Part shown: piece by piece, positions 23,690 through 30,835 of the stretch | Layout of the letters: each line of letters opens with the position of its first letter | How positions within the stretch are numbered: the stretch's first letter is position 1 | Assembly (NCBI GenBank): GCA_947085815.1 | Contig: CAMTXU010000016.1 | Coordinates: 1 to 64,000 of the forward strand | DNA length: 64,000 nucleotides | Direction of reading: 5' to 3' | Source: Fen-1258 sp947085815 | GTDB lineage: Bacteria; Bacteroidota; Ignavibacteria; Ignavibacteriales; Melioribacteraceae | Notes under the pieces: generated by a model | What the model was told of the DNA's origin: nothing | The model's input: only the letters and a program-made list of their open reading frames with translations | The model's database searches: none | Made by a program: the position numbers and the translations under genes

Positions 23690-24721
23690 ATGAGCATCTG
23701 GGAAATTTTAATTATATCACTGGTCAAAATTCTTATCATTGTTGTAATGCTTCTTTTGACTGTAGCATACTCCGTTTATTTCGAGAGAAAGATCAGCGCT
23801 TGGGTTCAGAACAGAGTTGGTCCAAATCGTGTGGGATGGCTTGGTCTGCTTCAGCCGTTCGCCGATGTTTTCAAACTCATGTTTAAGGAAGATATTATTC
23901 CCACCGCCGCTAACAAACCTTTACATACGCTGGCTCCATTCATTGCCTTGTTTGTAGCGTTCGCTACTTATGCTGTAATTCCTTTAGGACCCCCTGTTGA
24001 ATTATTTGGTTATAAAATCAATTTAGTTGTTGCCGATGTGAATATAGGAATTCTTTACGTGCTGGCTCTAACTTCTCTTGGAGTTTACGGAATTACTTTC
24101 GCGGGTTGGTCATCCGGAAGTAAGTATTCACTGCTCGGAGGGATTCGTTCTTCGGCACAAATGATTTCATACGAAGTATCAATGGGATTTTCAGTTGCCG
24201 GTGTTTTACTCATGTCTCAATCTCTAAGTCCAGTAAAAATTGTTGAAGCTCAGTATGGATGGATGTGGAACGCGATTCTTCAGCCGATTGGATTCATAAC
24301 ATTTTTAGTCTCAGCATTTGCAGAAACAAATAGACTACCCTTCGACTTACCCGAAGCTGAGCCGGAGCTTGTAGGCGGTTATCACACCGAATATAGTTCA
24401 TTCAAATTTGCGGGCTTCTTCCTTGCTGAATATGCTAATATGGCAATTGCGAGCGCCATGATAGTCACACTATATCTTGGCGGATGGCAAGTTCCTTACA
24501 TCGAAAAATTAGGACTTAGTTACACACTTACAACAATTATTCAGATCGCTTCGTTATTCATAAAAATTGGAGCTCTATTATTTTTCTTTATCTGGGTTCG
24601 GTGGTCAATACCTCGTTTTAGATATGATCAATTGATGAGTCTCGGCTGGAAAGTTATGTTTCCTTTAGCTCTCGCGAATCTTATTTGGGTTGCAGCATTA
24701 ATAATGGTTTTTGGATTATAA
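23690..24721 (+). CDS. nuoH: NADH-quinone oxidoreductase subunit H
   Basis: Membrane subunit at the quinone-binding junction of complex I. 343 aa with about eight hydrophobic helices. Signatures: YFERKISAWVQNRVGPNRVG, ISYEVSMGFSVAGVLL, FAETNRLPFDLPEAEPELVGGYHTEYS (the acidic loop near the quinone site), and FFFIWVRWSIPRFRYDQLM. Follows nuoG across a repeat-containing gap and precedes nuoI by 44 nt. Confidence 0.97.
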   Translation: MSIWEILIISLVKILIIVVMLLLTVAYSVYFERKISAWVQNRVGPNRVGWLGLLQPFADVFKLMFKEDIIPTAANKPLHTLAPFIALFVAFATYAVIPLGPPVELFGYKINLVVADVNIGILYVLALTSLGVYGITFAGWSSGSKYSLLGGIRSSAQMISYEVSMGFSVAGVLLMSQSLSPVKIVEAQYGWMWNAILQPIGFITFLVSAFAETNRLPFDLPEAEPELVGGYHTEYSSFKFAGFFLAEYANMAIASAMIVTLYLGGWQVPYIEKLGLSYTLTTIIQIASLFIKIGALLFFFIWVRWSIPRFRYDQLMSLGWKVMFPLALANLIWVAALIMVFGL

Positions 24722-24765
24722 TTTTCATCGCGAACTTTGTTCGGTAAACGATTAAAAGGTAAAAG

Positions 24766-25260
24766 ATGTCATTACAAAAAAGAGAAAAAGATTTAACAGT
24801 ATTGCAGAAACTATACATCCCCGAGATAGTTAAAGGAATGGCATTAACTCTTAAAAATATGTTTCGCCCAAATGTTACCTTACAATATCCTGAAGTTAGA
24901 TTCGAACCATCGGCTTCTTACCGCGGGCGTCCTGTCCTTGTCCAAGAGAATAATGGTGTAGAACGTTGTGTAGCATGCGGGCTATGCTCACGTGTATGTC
25001 CCGCTTTGGCAATTGAAGTTCAAGCCGCTGAGACCGATCTAGAGAAAGAAAGATATCCTCAAAAATTTGAAATCAATATGCTTCGCTGCATCTTTTGCGG
25101 TTTTTGCGAAGAAGTATGCCCCGAAGAAGCAATTGTTATGAGTAAAGATTACGAATTAGTTTTTAAAAACCGCGATGAAGCGATCTTCGGAAAAGATAAA
25201 TTATTAGTTCCGGTTGAAAATTTGAAAGATAGATTGGAATTCTTGAGGAAGTTTAAATAG
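24766..25260 (+). CDS. nuoI: NADH-quinone oxidoreductase subunit I
   Basis: 8Fe ferredoxin-like subunit carrying clusters N6a and N6b. 164 aa. Two CxxCxxCxxxC motifs: C68/C71/C74/C78 (CVACGLCSRVCP) and C108/C111/C114/C118 (CIFCGFCEEVCP). The N-terminal amphipathic helix (IVKGMALTLKNMF) docks on the membrane arm. It is followed not by nuoJ-N but by a ComM gene, so the complex I genes are split in this genome. Confidence 0.96.
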   Translation: MSLQKREKDLTVLQKLYIPEIVKGMALTLKNMFRPNVTLQYPEVRFEPSASYRGRPVLVQENNGVERCVACGLCSRVCPALAIEVQAAETDLEKERYPQKFEINMLRCIFCGFCEEVCPEEAIVMSKDYELVFKNRDEAIFGKDKLLVPVENLKDRLEFLRKFK

Positions 25261-25355
25261 AATTCCGCTAGTGATTTTATTTTAGCTCTCGTTTACTTTG
25301 TAGTGTTTTGTTGTAAGAAATTTTGTTAGTTTGAAATCAAAATCGGGGAACGAAT

Positions 25356-26894
25356 ATGTTTTCCAAAGTTCTCTCCGGCGCCACATTCGGTATTGACGCT
25401 TATCTTGTTGAAGTCGAAACCCATTATGAGAAACAACTTCCTTCTATTACTATAGTTGGCTTACCCGATAATGCAGTTAAAGAAAGCCGCGAAAGAGTAC
25501 TTGCCGCAATTAAAAACTCAGGTATTGAATTTCCGCTCAAAAAAATTACAATAAATCTCGCTCCCGCGGATATAAAGAAAGAGGGGAGTTCATTCGATCT
25601 GCCTATAGCCATAGGAATTCTTGCTGCAACAAATATCATTAAACCAGATTTGTTAGACCAGACATTTATACTTGGAGAACTTTCTCTCGATGGCTCACTT
25701 CGTAAAATAAAAGGAGCTCTGCCAATTACTGTTGAAGCAAGAAGACGTGGAATAAAAAAAATTATTCTTCCTATAGATTCCGCTAAAGAAGCATCCATTG
25801 TTGAAGGGATTAAAGTTTATGGTTTGCATACTCTCATAGAAGTAATCCAATTTCTGAATGAAGAAGAAAAATTTGATGCTATATATACCAATAAGGATGA
25901 TATATTTTCTCAAGTGAATACATATATGCTGGACTTCTCTGATGTAAAAGGGCAGGAGAATGTAAAACGTGCTTTAGAAATTGCGGCTGCGGGAGGTCAT
26001 AATATTTTAATGATTGGTCCTCCGGGATCAGGAAAGACAATGCTCGCCAAAAGATTTCCCTCTATTCTTCCACCGCTTAATTTCGAGGAAGCTCTTGAAA
26101 CAACTAAAATTCATTCTGTAGCTGGAATTCTTCGAAAAGATCAAGCATTAATAACTGAGAGACCTTTTCGTAGTCCTCATCATACTATTTCGGATGCTGC
26201 ATTAATAGGAGGGGGTACAATTCCAAGACCTGGCGAAGTTTCATTTGCGCATCACGGAGTACTTTTCTTAGATGAATTACCGGAGTTCAAAAAAAATGTT
26301 CTGGAAGTTTTGCGTCAGCCCCTCGAAGATTACAAAGTGACGGTAAGTCGTTCTAAAATGTCGCTTGAGTTCCCGGCAAATTTTATGTTAGCTGCGGCTA
26401 TGAATCCTTGTCCATGTGGATTCTTCACTGATCCAAATAAGGAGTGTACATGTAACACAATGCAAATTCAGAAATACATGACAAAAATATCCGGTCCGCT
26501 TTTGGACAGGATCGATATTCATATTGAAGTTCCGGCTGTAAAATTCAAAGAATTAGCCTCAAATTCGGTTGGTGAAAAATCAGTTGATATTAGAAAGCGT
26601 GTGGTCTCGGCGAGAATAATACAGCAGGAAAGATTTAATGGGATAAAACATATCTATAAAAATTCAGATATGGCTACGAAAGAAATTCGTAAATTTTGCG
26701 TTATAAACGAGCAGAGTGAGGAGTTGCTGAAGATGGCGATGACCAGATTAGGGCTTTCCGCACGTGCATTCGATAGGATACTCAAAGTTAGCAGAACAAT
26801 AGCAGATCTGGATGAATCTACTGAAATAAAGCCACAGCACATTTCTGAGGCGATCCAATACAGGAGTTTGGATAGAGAATTATGGGGTCATTAG
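25356..26894 (+). CDS. YifB/ComM family Mg-chelatase-like AAA+ ATPase
   Basis: 512 aa. An N-terminal Lon-protease-like S16 fold domain (VEVETHYEKQLPSITIVGLPDNAVKESRERV, ~1-170), Walker A GPPGSGKT (221-228), Walker B LFLDELPEF, conserved NPCPCGFF plus a C-x-C pair, and the C-terminal Mg_chelatase_C helix bundle (LSARAFDRILKVSRTIADL). ComM-type proteins are hexameric helicases that promote branch migration during natural transformation. A competence role here is inferred from the family. Monocistronic in appearance. Confidence 0.93.
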   Translation: MFSKVLSGATFGIDAYLVEVETHYEKQLPSITIVGLPDNAVKESRERVLAAIKNSGIEFPLKKITINLAPADIKKEGSSFDLPIAIGILAATNIIKPDLLDQTFILGELSLDGSLRKIKGALPITVEARRRGIKKIILPIDSAKEASIVEGIKVYGLHTLIEVIQFLNEEEKFDAIYTNKDDIFSQVNTYMLDFSDVKGQENVKRALEIAAAGGHNILMIGPPGSGKTMLAKRFPSILPPLNFEEALETTKIHSVAGILRKDQALITERPFRSPHHTISDAALIGGGTIPRPGEVSFAHHGVLFLDELPEFKKNVLEVLRQPLEDYKVTVSRSKMSLEFPANFMLAAAMNPCPCGFFTDPNKECTCNTMQIQKYMTKISGPLLDRIDIHIEVPAVKFKELASNSVGEKSVDIRKRVVSARIIQQERFNGIKHIYKNSDMATKEIRKFCVINEQSEELLKMAMTRLGLSARAFDRILKVSRTIADLDESTEIKPQHISEAIQYRSLDRELWGH

Positions 26895-26933
26895 GCGTTT
26901 TTTATCAAACAAATTATTTCCTTATAACATTTC

Positions 26934-26962
26934 TTGCTTTTTTGTCAAGTGCATTCTATATT
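26934..26962 (+). promoter_or_regulatory. Promoter of the tRNA/secE cluster
   Basis: TTGCTT (26934-26939), 17-nt spacer, TATATT (26957-26962; extended TATATTTG also fits the Bacteroidota -7 box). Predicted start about 30 nt before the tRNA-Tyr. Confidence 0.55.
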
Positions 26963-27000
26963 TGAAGCTCGATTTTTGAGATACTGGGTGAATTCTGTCT

Positions 27001-27084
27001 GGGCGGACGCCGGAGTTGGAGAGCCGGGGCGGACTGTAAATCCGTTGGCAAACGCCTTTGGGGGTTCGAATCCCTCGCCGCCCA
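27001..27084 (+). tRNA. tRNA-Tyr (anticodon GTA)
   Basis: Acceptor GGGCGGA / GCCGCCC, D stem CCGG/CCGG, anticodon arm GCGGA-CTGTAAA-TCCGT with GTA, a long class II variable arm as expected for bacterial tRNA-Tyr, T arm with TTCGAAT. Discriminator A; CCA is not encoded. Confidence 0.95.
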
Positions 27085-27112
27085 CTAGAAGTTCTTACTT
27101 ATATTGATTTGT

Positions 27113-27186
27113 GCGGGAGTAACTCAGTTGGCTAGAGTCACAGCCTTCCAAGCTGTTGGTCGCGGGTTCGAGTCCCGTCTCCCGCT
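27113..27186 (+). tRNA. tRNA-Gly (anticodon TCC)
   Basis: Acceptor GCGGGAG / CTCCCGC, D arm ACTCAGTTGGCTAGAGT, anticodon arm CAGCC-TTCCAAG-CTG with TCC, T arm CGGG-TTCGAGT-CCCG. Discriminator T; no encoded CCA. Confidence 0.95.
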
Positions 27187-27192
27187 CTAACT

Positions 27193-27260
27193 GCTGATGT
27201 ATCTTACATTAGTAGAGCATCCCGCTTTGAGGGAGAAGAGGTGAACAGGAAGTCGAGCGA
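27193..27260 (+). pseudogene. Decayed tRNA-Thr-like copy A
   Basis: Begins GCTGATGTA like the intact tRNA-Thr and keeps GTAGAGCA of the D arm, but the D stem is disrupted (TCTTACATTA) and there is no T-loop TTC. It shares the AGAGCATCCCGCTT ... GGGAGAAG middle with copy B. Not expected to give a functional tRNA. Confidence 0.65.
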
Positions 27261-27261
27261 T

Positions 27262-27337
27262 GCTGATGTAGCCCAGTTGGTAGAGCATCCCGCTTAGGCG
27301 GGAGAAGAAGCCAAATGGAACTCAAGTTCTCACTACT
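27262..27337 (+). pseudogene. Decayed tRNA-Thr-like copy B
   Basis: The first 26 nt match the intact tRNA-Thr 5' half with one change (GCTGATGTAGCCCAGTTGGT and on). The anticodon stem TCCCG/CGGGA closes a 6-nt loop instead of 7, and the 3' half has no T arm or matching acceptor strand. It directly abuts the intact gene. Confidence 0.7.
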
Positions 27338-27410
<73 letters not shown>

Positions 27411-27501
27411 CAAAGAAATGAGGATATTCATTGCTTGAATTTGGAATGATTCTTCCTCATGAAAATTTTATACCTAAAAGTTTTATTATAGGAATTAGCA
27501 A

Positions 27502-27669
27502 ATGGCAAAATCTAAAAATGTACGACAAATTATTATACTGGAAAGTACTGCTAATACTGGCTTTCGCTATACGACCAAAAAAAATAAAAGAGAACATCCT
27601 AATAGAGTTGAATTTAAGAAATACGATCCTGTTGTTCGTAAACACGTAGTATTTAAAGAAACTAAATAA
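27502..27669 (+). CDS. rpmG: 50S ribosomal protein bL33
   Basis: 55 aa, starting MAKSKNVRQIIILESTANTG and continuing with FRYTTKKNKREHPNRVEFKK, which are bL33 landmarks. It contains no cysteine, so it is the zinc-free (C-minus) form. A longer open frame in another phase covers the same DNA and is not real. The gene lies between tRNA-Thr and tRNA-Trp, ending 1 nt before the latter, so it is part of the tRNA-secE transcription unit. GGAATTAG precedes the ATG. Confidence 0.96.
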   Translation: MAKSKNVRQIIILESTANTGFRYTTKKNKREHPNRVEFKKYDPVVRKHVVFKETK

Positions 27670-27670
27670 T

Positions 27671-27743
<73 letters not shown>

Positions 27744-27769
27744 CGAGAATTTAAAAGAGATAAAATTTT

Positions 27770-27952
27770 ATGAAAGAAAAAATAATCAACTTTGTTAACG
27801 ATGTAGTCAAGGAAATGAAAAAAGTTACTTGGCCTACACGTGATGAGTTAAAAGAGTCTACCTCAATTGTCATAGTAGTATGCTTAGTTTTATCCGCCTT
27901 CACCTATATAGTTGATATGGCAGTGGCTAAGATATTGCAAGGAATTTTCTAG
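27770..27952 (+). CDS. secE: Preprotein translocase subunit SecE
   Basis: 60-aa short form with an amphipathic N-terminal helix (FVNDVVKEMKKVTWPTRDELKEST, the conserved KKVxWPxRxE) and a single membrane segment (IVIVVCLVLSAFTYIVDM). Clamps SecY in the inner membrane. nusG begins 2 nt after its stop. Confidence 0.96.
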   Translation: MKEKIINFVNDVVKEMKKVTWPTRDELKESTSIVIVVCLVLSAFTYIVDMAVAKILQGIF

Positions 27953-27954
27953 GA

Positions 27955-28500
27955 TTGGAAAACGCGAACGCAAAATGGTACGTTGTCAGAACTTTCTCAG
28001 GGCATGAAAATAAAGTAAAAACACTGATTGACGCTGAGCTAAAAGACAATGAAGAGTTGCGCGCAAGAATTTTTGATGTTCTTGTGCCTACAGAAAAAGT
28101 TTTTGAGGTTAAAGACGGCAAGAAAAAAACCAAAAAGAAAAATTTCTTTCCTGGTTATATTTTAGTTTGTGTCGACCTGGATATTAGAGTAAAAGATTTT
28201 ATAATCAATACTCCCTCGGTGATGGGTTTTCTTGGTTCTGCTAATCATCCGGTTCCCCTACTCCCGGAAGAAGTAAAAAGGATTGTTGGAAGACTTTCCC
28301 AAACGGAGGAAACAGAAAGAACTGAAACAATATTTAGAACCGGGGACTTTGTTAAAATTACAGATGGACCTTTTAATAATTTCTCAGGATTTATCCAAGA
28401 AGTGAATGAAGAAAAAATGAAAATTAAAGTGATGGTTTCAATATTTGGAAGAAAGACTCCGGTTGAAATCGATTTTGCTCAAGCTGAATTTGAAAAATAA
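27955..28500 (+). CDS. nusG: Transcription termination/antitermination factor NusG
   Basis: 181 aa with the NGN domain (KWYVVRTFSGHENKVKTLI, FFPGYILVCVDL, NTPSVMGFLG) and C-terminal KOW domain (GDFVKITDGPFNNFSGFIQEV). Couples RNA polymerase to Rho or the ribosome. Start is TTG at 27955, giving the short expected N-terminus before WYVV. Confidence 0.96.
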   Translation: MENANAKWYVVRTFSGHENKVKTLIDAELKDNEELRARIFDVLVPTEKVFEVKDGKKKTKKKNFFPGYILVCVDLDIRVKDFIINTPSVMGFLGSANHPVPLLPEEVKRIVGRLSQTEETERTETIFRTGDFVKITDGPFNNFSGFIQEVNEEKMKIKVMVSIFGRKTPVEIDFAQAEFEK

Positions 28501-28519
28501 ATATTATATAGGTTAAACA

Positions 28520-28945
28520 ATGGCAAAGAAGATTGATAGTTACATCAAATTACAAATACCTGCTGGAGCCGCTAATCCTTCACCACCCGTCGGACCGGCA
28601 TTAGGTCAGAAAGGTGTTAATATTATGGAGTTCTGTAAGCAATTCAATGCTAGAACTTCAGCACAGCAAGGATTAATTATTCCCGTTGTTATCACTGTTT
28701 ATTCTGATAAATCATTTACATTTATTACTAAGACTCCTCCCGCCGCAATTTTACTGAAGAAGGCTGCAAAGGTAGAAAAAGGTTCCGCTGAACCGAATAA
28801 AACAAAAGTCGCAAAAGTTTCGAGCGCTCAAGTACGCGAAATTGCTACCTTGAAGATGCCCGATTTAAACGCACACGACGTTGATCACGCAATGAGCATG
28901 GTTTCCGGAACCGCACGCAGTATGGGATTTACCGTCGAAGACTAA
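28520..28945 (+). CDS. rplK: 50S ribosomal protein uL11
   Basis: 141 aa. The N-terminal IDSYIKLQIPAGAANPSPPV and GPALGQKGVNIMEFCKQFN match the proline-rich switch domain; the C-terminal RNA-binding domain (AKVSSAQVREIATLKMPDLN) binds the GTPase-associated centre of 23S rRNA. Followed by rplA after 30 nt, the standard L11 operon order. Confidence 0.97.
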   Translation: MAKKIDSYIKLQIPAGAANPSPPVGPALGQKGVNIMEFCKQFNARTSAQQGLIIPVVITVYSDKSFTFITKTPPAAILLKKAAKVEKGSAEPNKTKVAKVSSAQVREIATLKMPDLNAHDVDHAMSMVSGTARSMGFTVED

Positions 28946-28975
28946 TTTTATAAAATAATTTTTATCGGAATTAAA

Positions 28976-29683
28976 ATGAAAGTTTCAAAAAGAATTAAAG
29001 CCATCAACAAAAATGTTGATAAAGAAAAAGAATACTCAGTTGAAGAAGCCATCAAACTTCTTAAAGAAAACTCTAAAGTAAAATTCACAGAGACTCTAAA
29101 TTGTGCTATTCGTCTTGGTGTAGACCCCCGCCATGCAGATCAGATGGTTAGGGGAACAGTTTCGCTTCCGCACGGAACCGGAAAAAAAGTTTCTGTTCTC
29201 GTTATTGCCCGTGGTGCTCAAGCCGAAGAAGCTTTGAAGGCAGGTGCAGATTATGCAGGATTTGAAGAATATCTTGAAAAAATTAAAGGCGGATGGGCAG
29301 AGGTTGATGTTATAATCGCTACTCCCGATTCTATGGGTGAACTTGGTAAACTAGGGCGTGTTCTTGGTCCTAAAGGTTTGATGCCAAATCCAAAGAGCGG
29401 TACTGTTACTCAAGATGTTGCTAAAGCAGTTAAAGAAGTGAAGGCTGGAAAGATAGAGTTCAGAGTTGAAAAAGCTGGAATCGTTCATACTGCTCTTGGA
29501 AAATTAGATTTCACCGTTGAACAATTATCAGAAAATACACGCGCTTTTCTTTTAACAATTGTAAAAATGAAACCCTCATCTGCGAAAGGACATTACGTTA
29601 GAAGTCTATTCCTCTCATCAACAATGGGTCCTGGCTTAAAAATTACGAAAGAAGAAACCGCAGTTTCTACTAAACATTTATAA
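28976..29683 (+). CDS. rplA: 50S ribosomal protein uL1
   Basis: 235 aa. Signatures VSKRIKAINKNVDKEKEY, EALKAGADYAGFEEYLEKIK, LGRVLGPKGLMPNPKSGTVT. Binds the L1 stalk of 23S rRNA and in other bacteria represses its own operon by binding the mRNA leader. Spaced 30 nt from rplK. Confidence 0.97.
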   Translation: MKVSKRIKAINKNVDKEKEYSVEEAIKLLKENSKVKFTETLNCAIRLGVDPRHADQMVRGTVSLPHGTGKKVSVLVIARGAQAEEALKAGADYAGFEEYLEKIKGGWAEVDVIIATPDSMGELGKLGRVLGPKGLMPNPKSGTVTQDVAKAVKEVKAGKIEFRVEKAGIVHTALGKLDFTVEQLSENTRAFLLTIVKMKPSSAKGHYVRSLFLSSTMGPGLKITKEETAVSTKHL

Positions 29684-29696
29684 ATTTTACGCACTC

Positions 29697-29713
29697 ATCC
29701 CGCAGAGCGGGAT
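29697..29713 (+). promoter_or_regulatory. Hairpin in the rplJ leader
   Basis: Perfect 7-bp stem ATCCCGC (29697-29703) / GCGGGAT (29707-29713) with an AGA loop in the 85-nt gap between rplA and rplJ. The L10-L12 complex commonly binds the rplJ leader to repress translation; whether this hairpin is part of that site is not known. Confidence 0.4.
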
Positions 29714-29768
29714 AAATTAAATGCTTCTACATTAATATAGTGTGTTGTTATAACCGAATGGGAGTACG

Positions 29769-30290
29769 ATGAAAAAAGAAGAAAAAGGAGAGATGATTGA
29801 GCAGATAAAAGAGCTTGTCAAGAAATCTTCTTCCATGTTTCTTGTTGATTACCGCGGCGTGAACGTTGCCGATATCAACAAGATTCGCTCTGACTTTAGA
29901 AAGGAAGGAGTTACTTACAAGGTCTTTAAAAATACTCTCTTTAAAAAAGCGCTTGAACAATCTGGTGGTTACGAAAAATTTAATCCACAAATGATTGGAA
30001 TGGTTGGTGTTGCTTTCACAGGAGAAAATTTTGTATCCGCGGCAAAAATCATCAAAAAATATTTCGATGAAAAACAGAAGCTTTCATTTAAAGGATGCTA
30101 CATTGACTCGGCATATTATGGAGCCGATCAGCTGAATACAATTGCAGCAATGCCTACTAAAGATGAAATCATGTCTGGAATTGTCGGCAGCATCGCAGCC
30201 CCTGCAAGTGGAATCGTTGGAGCAATCAATGCGGTTATTCGCGATCTTGTTAGCGTTATTGATGAAGTTGGAAAAAAGAAGGCTGCATAA
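29769..30290 (+). CDS. rplJ: 50S ribosomal protein uL10
   Basis: 173 aa. N-terminal RNA-binding domain (FLVDYRGVNVADINKIRSDFRK, YKVFKNTLFKKAL) and a C-terminal helix (GIVGAINAVIRDLVSVIDEVGKKK) that anchors L7/L12 dimers. GGGAG precedes the ATG. Probably cotranscribed with rplL. Confidence 0.97.
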   Translation: MKKEEKGEMIEQIKELVKKSSSMFLVDYRGVNVADINKIRSDFRKEGVTYKVFKNTLFKKALEQSGGYEKFNPQMIGMVGVAFTGENFVSAAKIIKKYFDEKQKLSFKGCYIDSAYYGADQLNTIAAMPTKDEIMSGIVGSIAAPASGIVGAINAVIRDLVSVIDEVGKKKAA

Positions 30291-30337
30291 ATAAATTTTG
30301 AATTGAACAATTAATTATAAGTAATAGGAGAAATAAA

Positions 30338-30712
30338 ATGTCAGAGAAAATTGCAGAGATAGTTGAGAAGATTAAAGCGCTCACACTCGTTGAAGCGTCA
30401 GAATTAAAAAAAGCATTAGAAGATGAATTTGGTGTAACAGCATCGGCACCAATGATGATGGCTGGCGTTGCAGCTCCTGCAGCAGCAGCAGTTGAAGAGA
30501 AAACAGAATTTGACGTTATCTTAGAAGCAGCAGGTGCAACAAAAATCAACGTAATTAAAGTAGTTCGCGCACATACAGGACTCGGTTTGAAAGAAGCGAA
30601 AGATTTAGTTGATGGTGCTCCAAAAACTGTTAAAGAAGCTGTTTCTAAAGATGAAGCTGAAAAGGTTAAAAAAGAACTAGAAGAAGCCGGCGCTACTGTA
30701 AAAGTAAAATAA
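30338..30712 (+). CDS. rplL: 50S ribosomal protein bL12 (L7/L12)
   Basis: 124 aa. N-terminal dimerisation helix (EIVEKIKALTLVEASELKKALED), an Ala/Met-rich flexible hinge (MMMAGVAAPAAAAVEEK), and the factor-binding C-terminal domain (EFDVILEAAGATKINVIKVV, GLGLKEAKDLVDGAPK). Recruits EF-Tu and EF-G to the ribosome. Confidence 0.98.
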   Translation: MSEKIAEIVEKIKALTLVEASELKKALEDEFGVTASAPMMMAGVAAPAAAAVEEKTEFDVILEAAGATKINVIKVVRAHTGLGLKEAKDLVDGAPKTVKEAVSKDEAEKVKKELEEAGATVKVK

Positions 30713-30746
30713 GCTGATTCAATTCCCCATGTACGATATATAATTG

Positions 30747-30781
30747 AAGTGGTAAGATGGGTTAATTCCGTCTTACCACTT
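30747..30781 (+). terminator. rplL-rpoB attenuator / processing hairpin
   Basis: 14-bp stem AAGTGGTAAGATGG (30747-30760) / CCGTCTTACCACTT (30768-30781), one G-U pair, 7-nt loop, followed by an interrupted T run (TCTTGCATTTTTT). In enterobacteria the same gap holds a partial terminator and RNase III site that set rpoBC below ribosomal protein expression; a similar role is inferred here. Confidence 0.7.
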
Positions 30782-30835
30782 TCTTGCATTTTTTAATGTA
30801 AGAAAAACTGACAAAAACCACATTGGAGGTTAGGG

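Noticed and set aside
27431..27649. 72-codon open frame overlapping rpmG
   Set aside because: It reads a different phase over the clear bL33 gene at 27502-27669 and has no family-like sequence.
30256..30789. 177-codon antisense open frame across rplL
   Set aside because: Ser/Ala-rich shadow of the L7/L12 gene, ending inside rplJ; no support as a gene.
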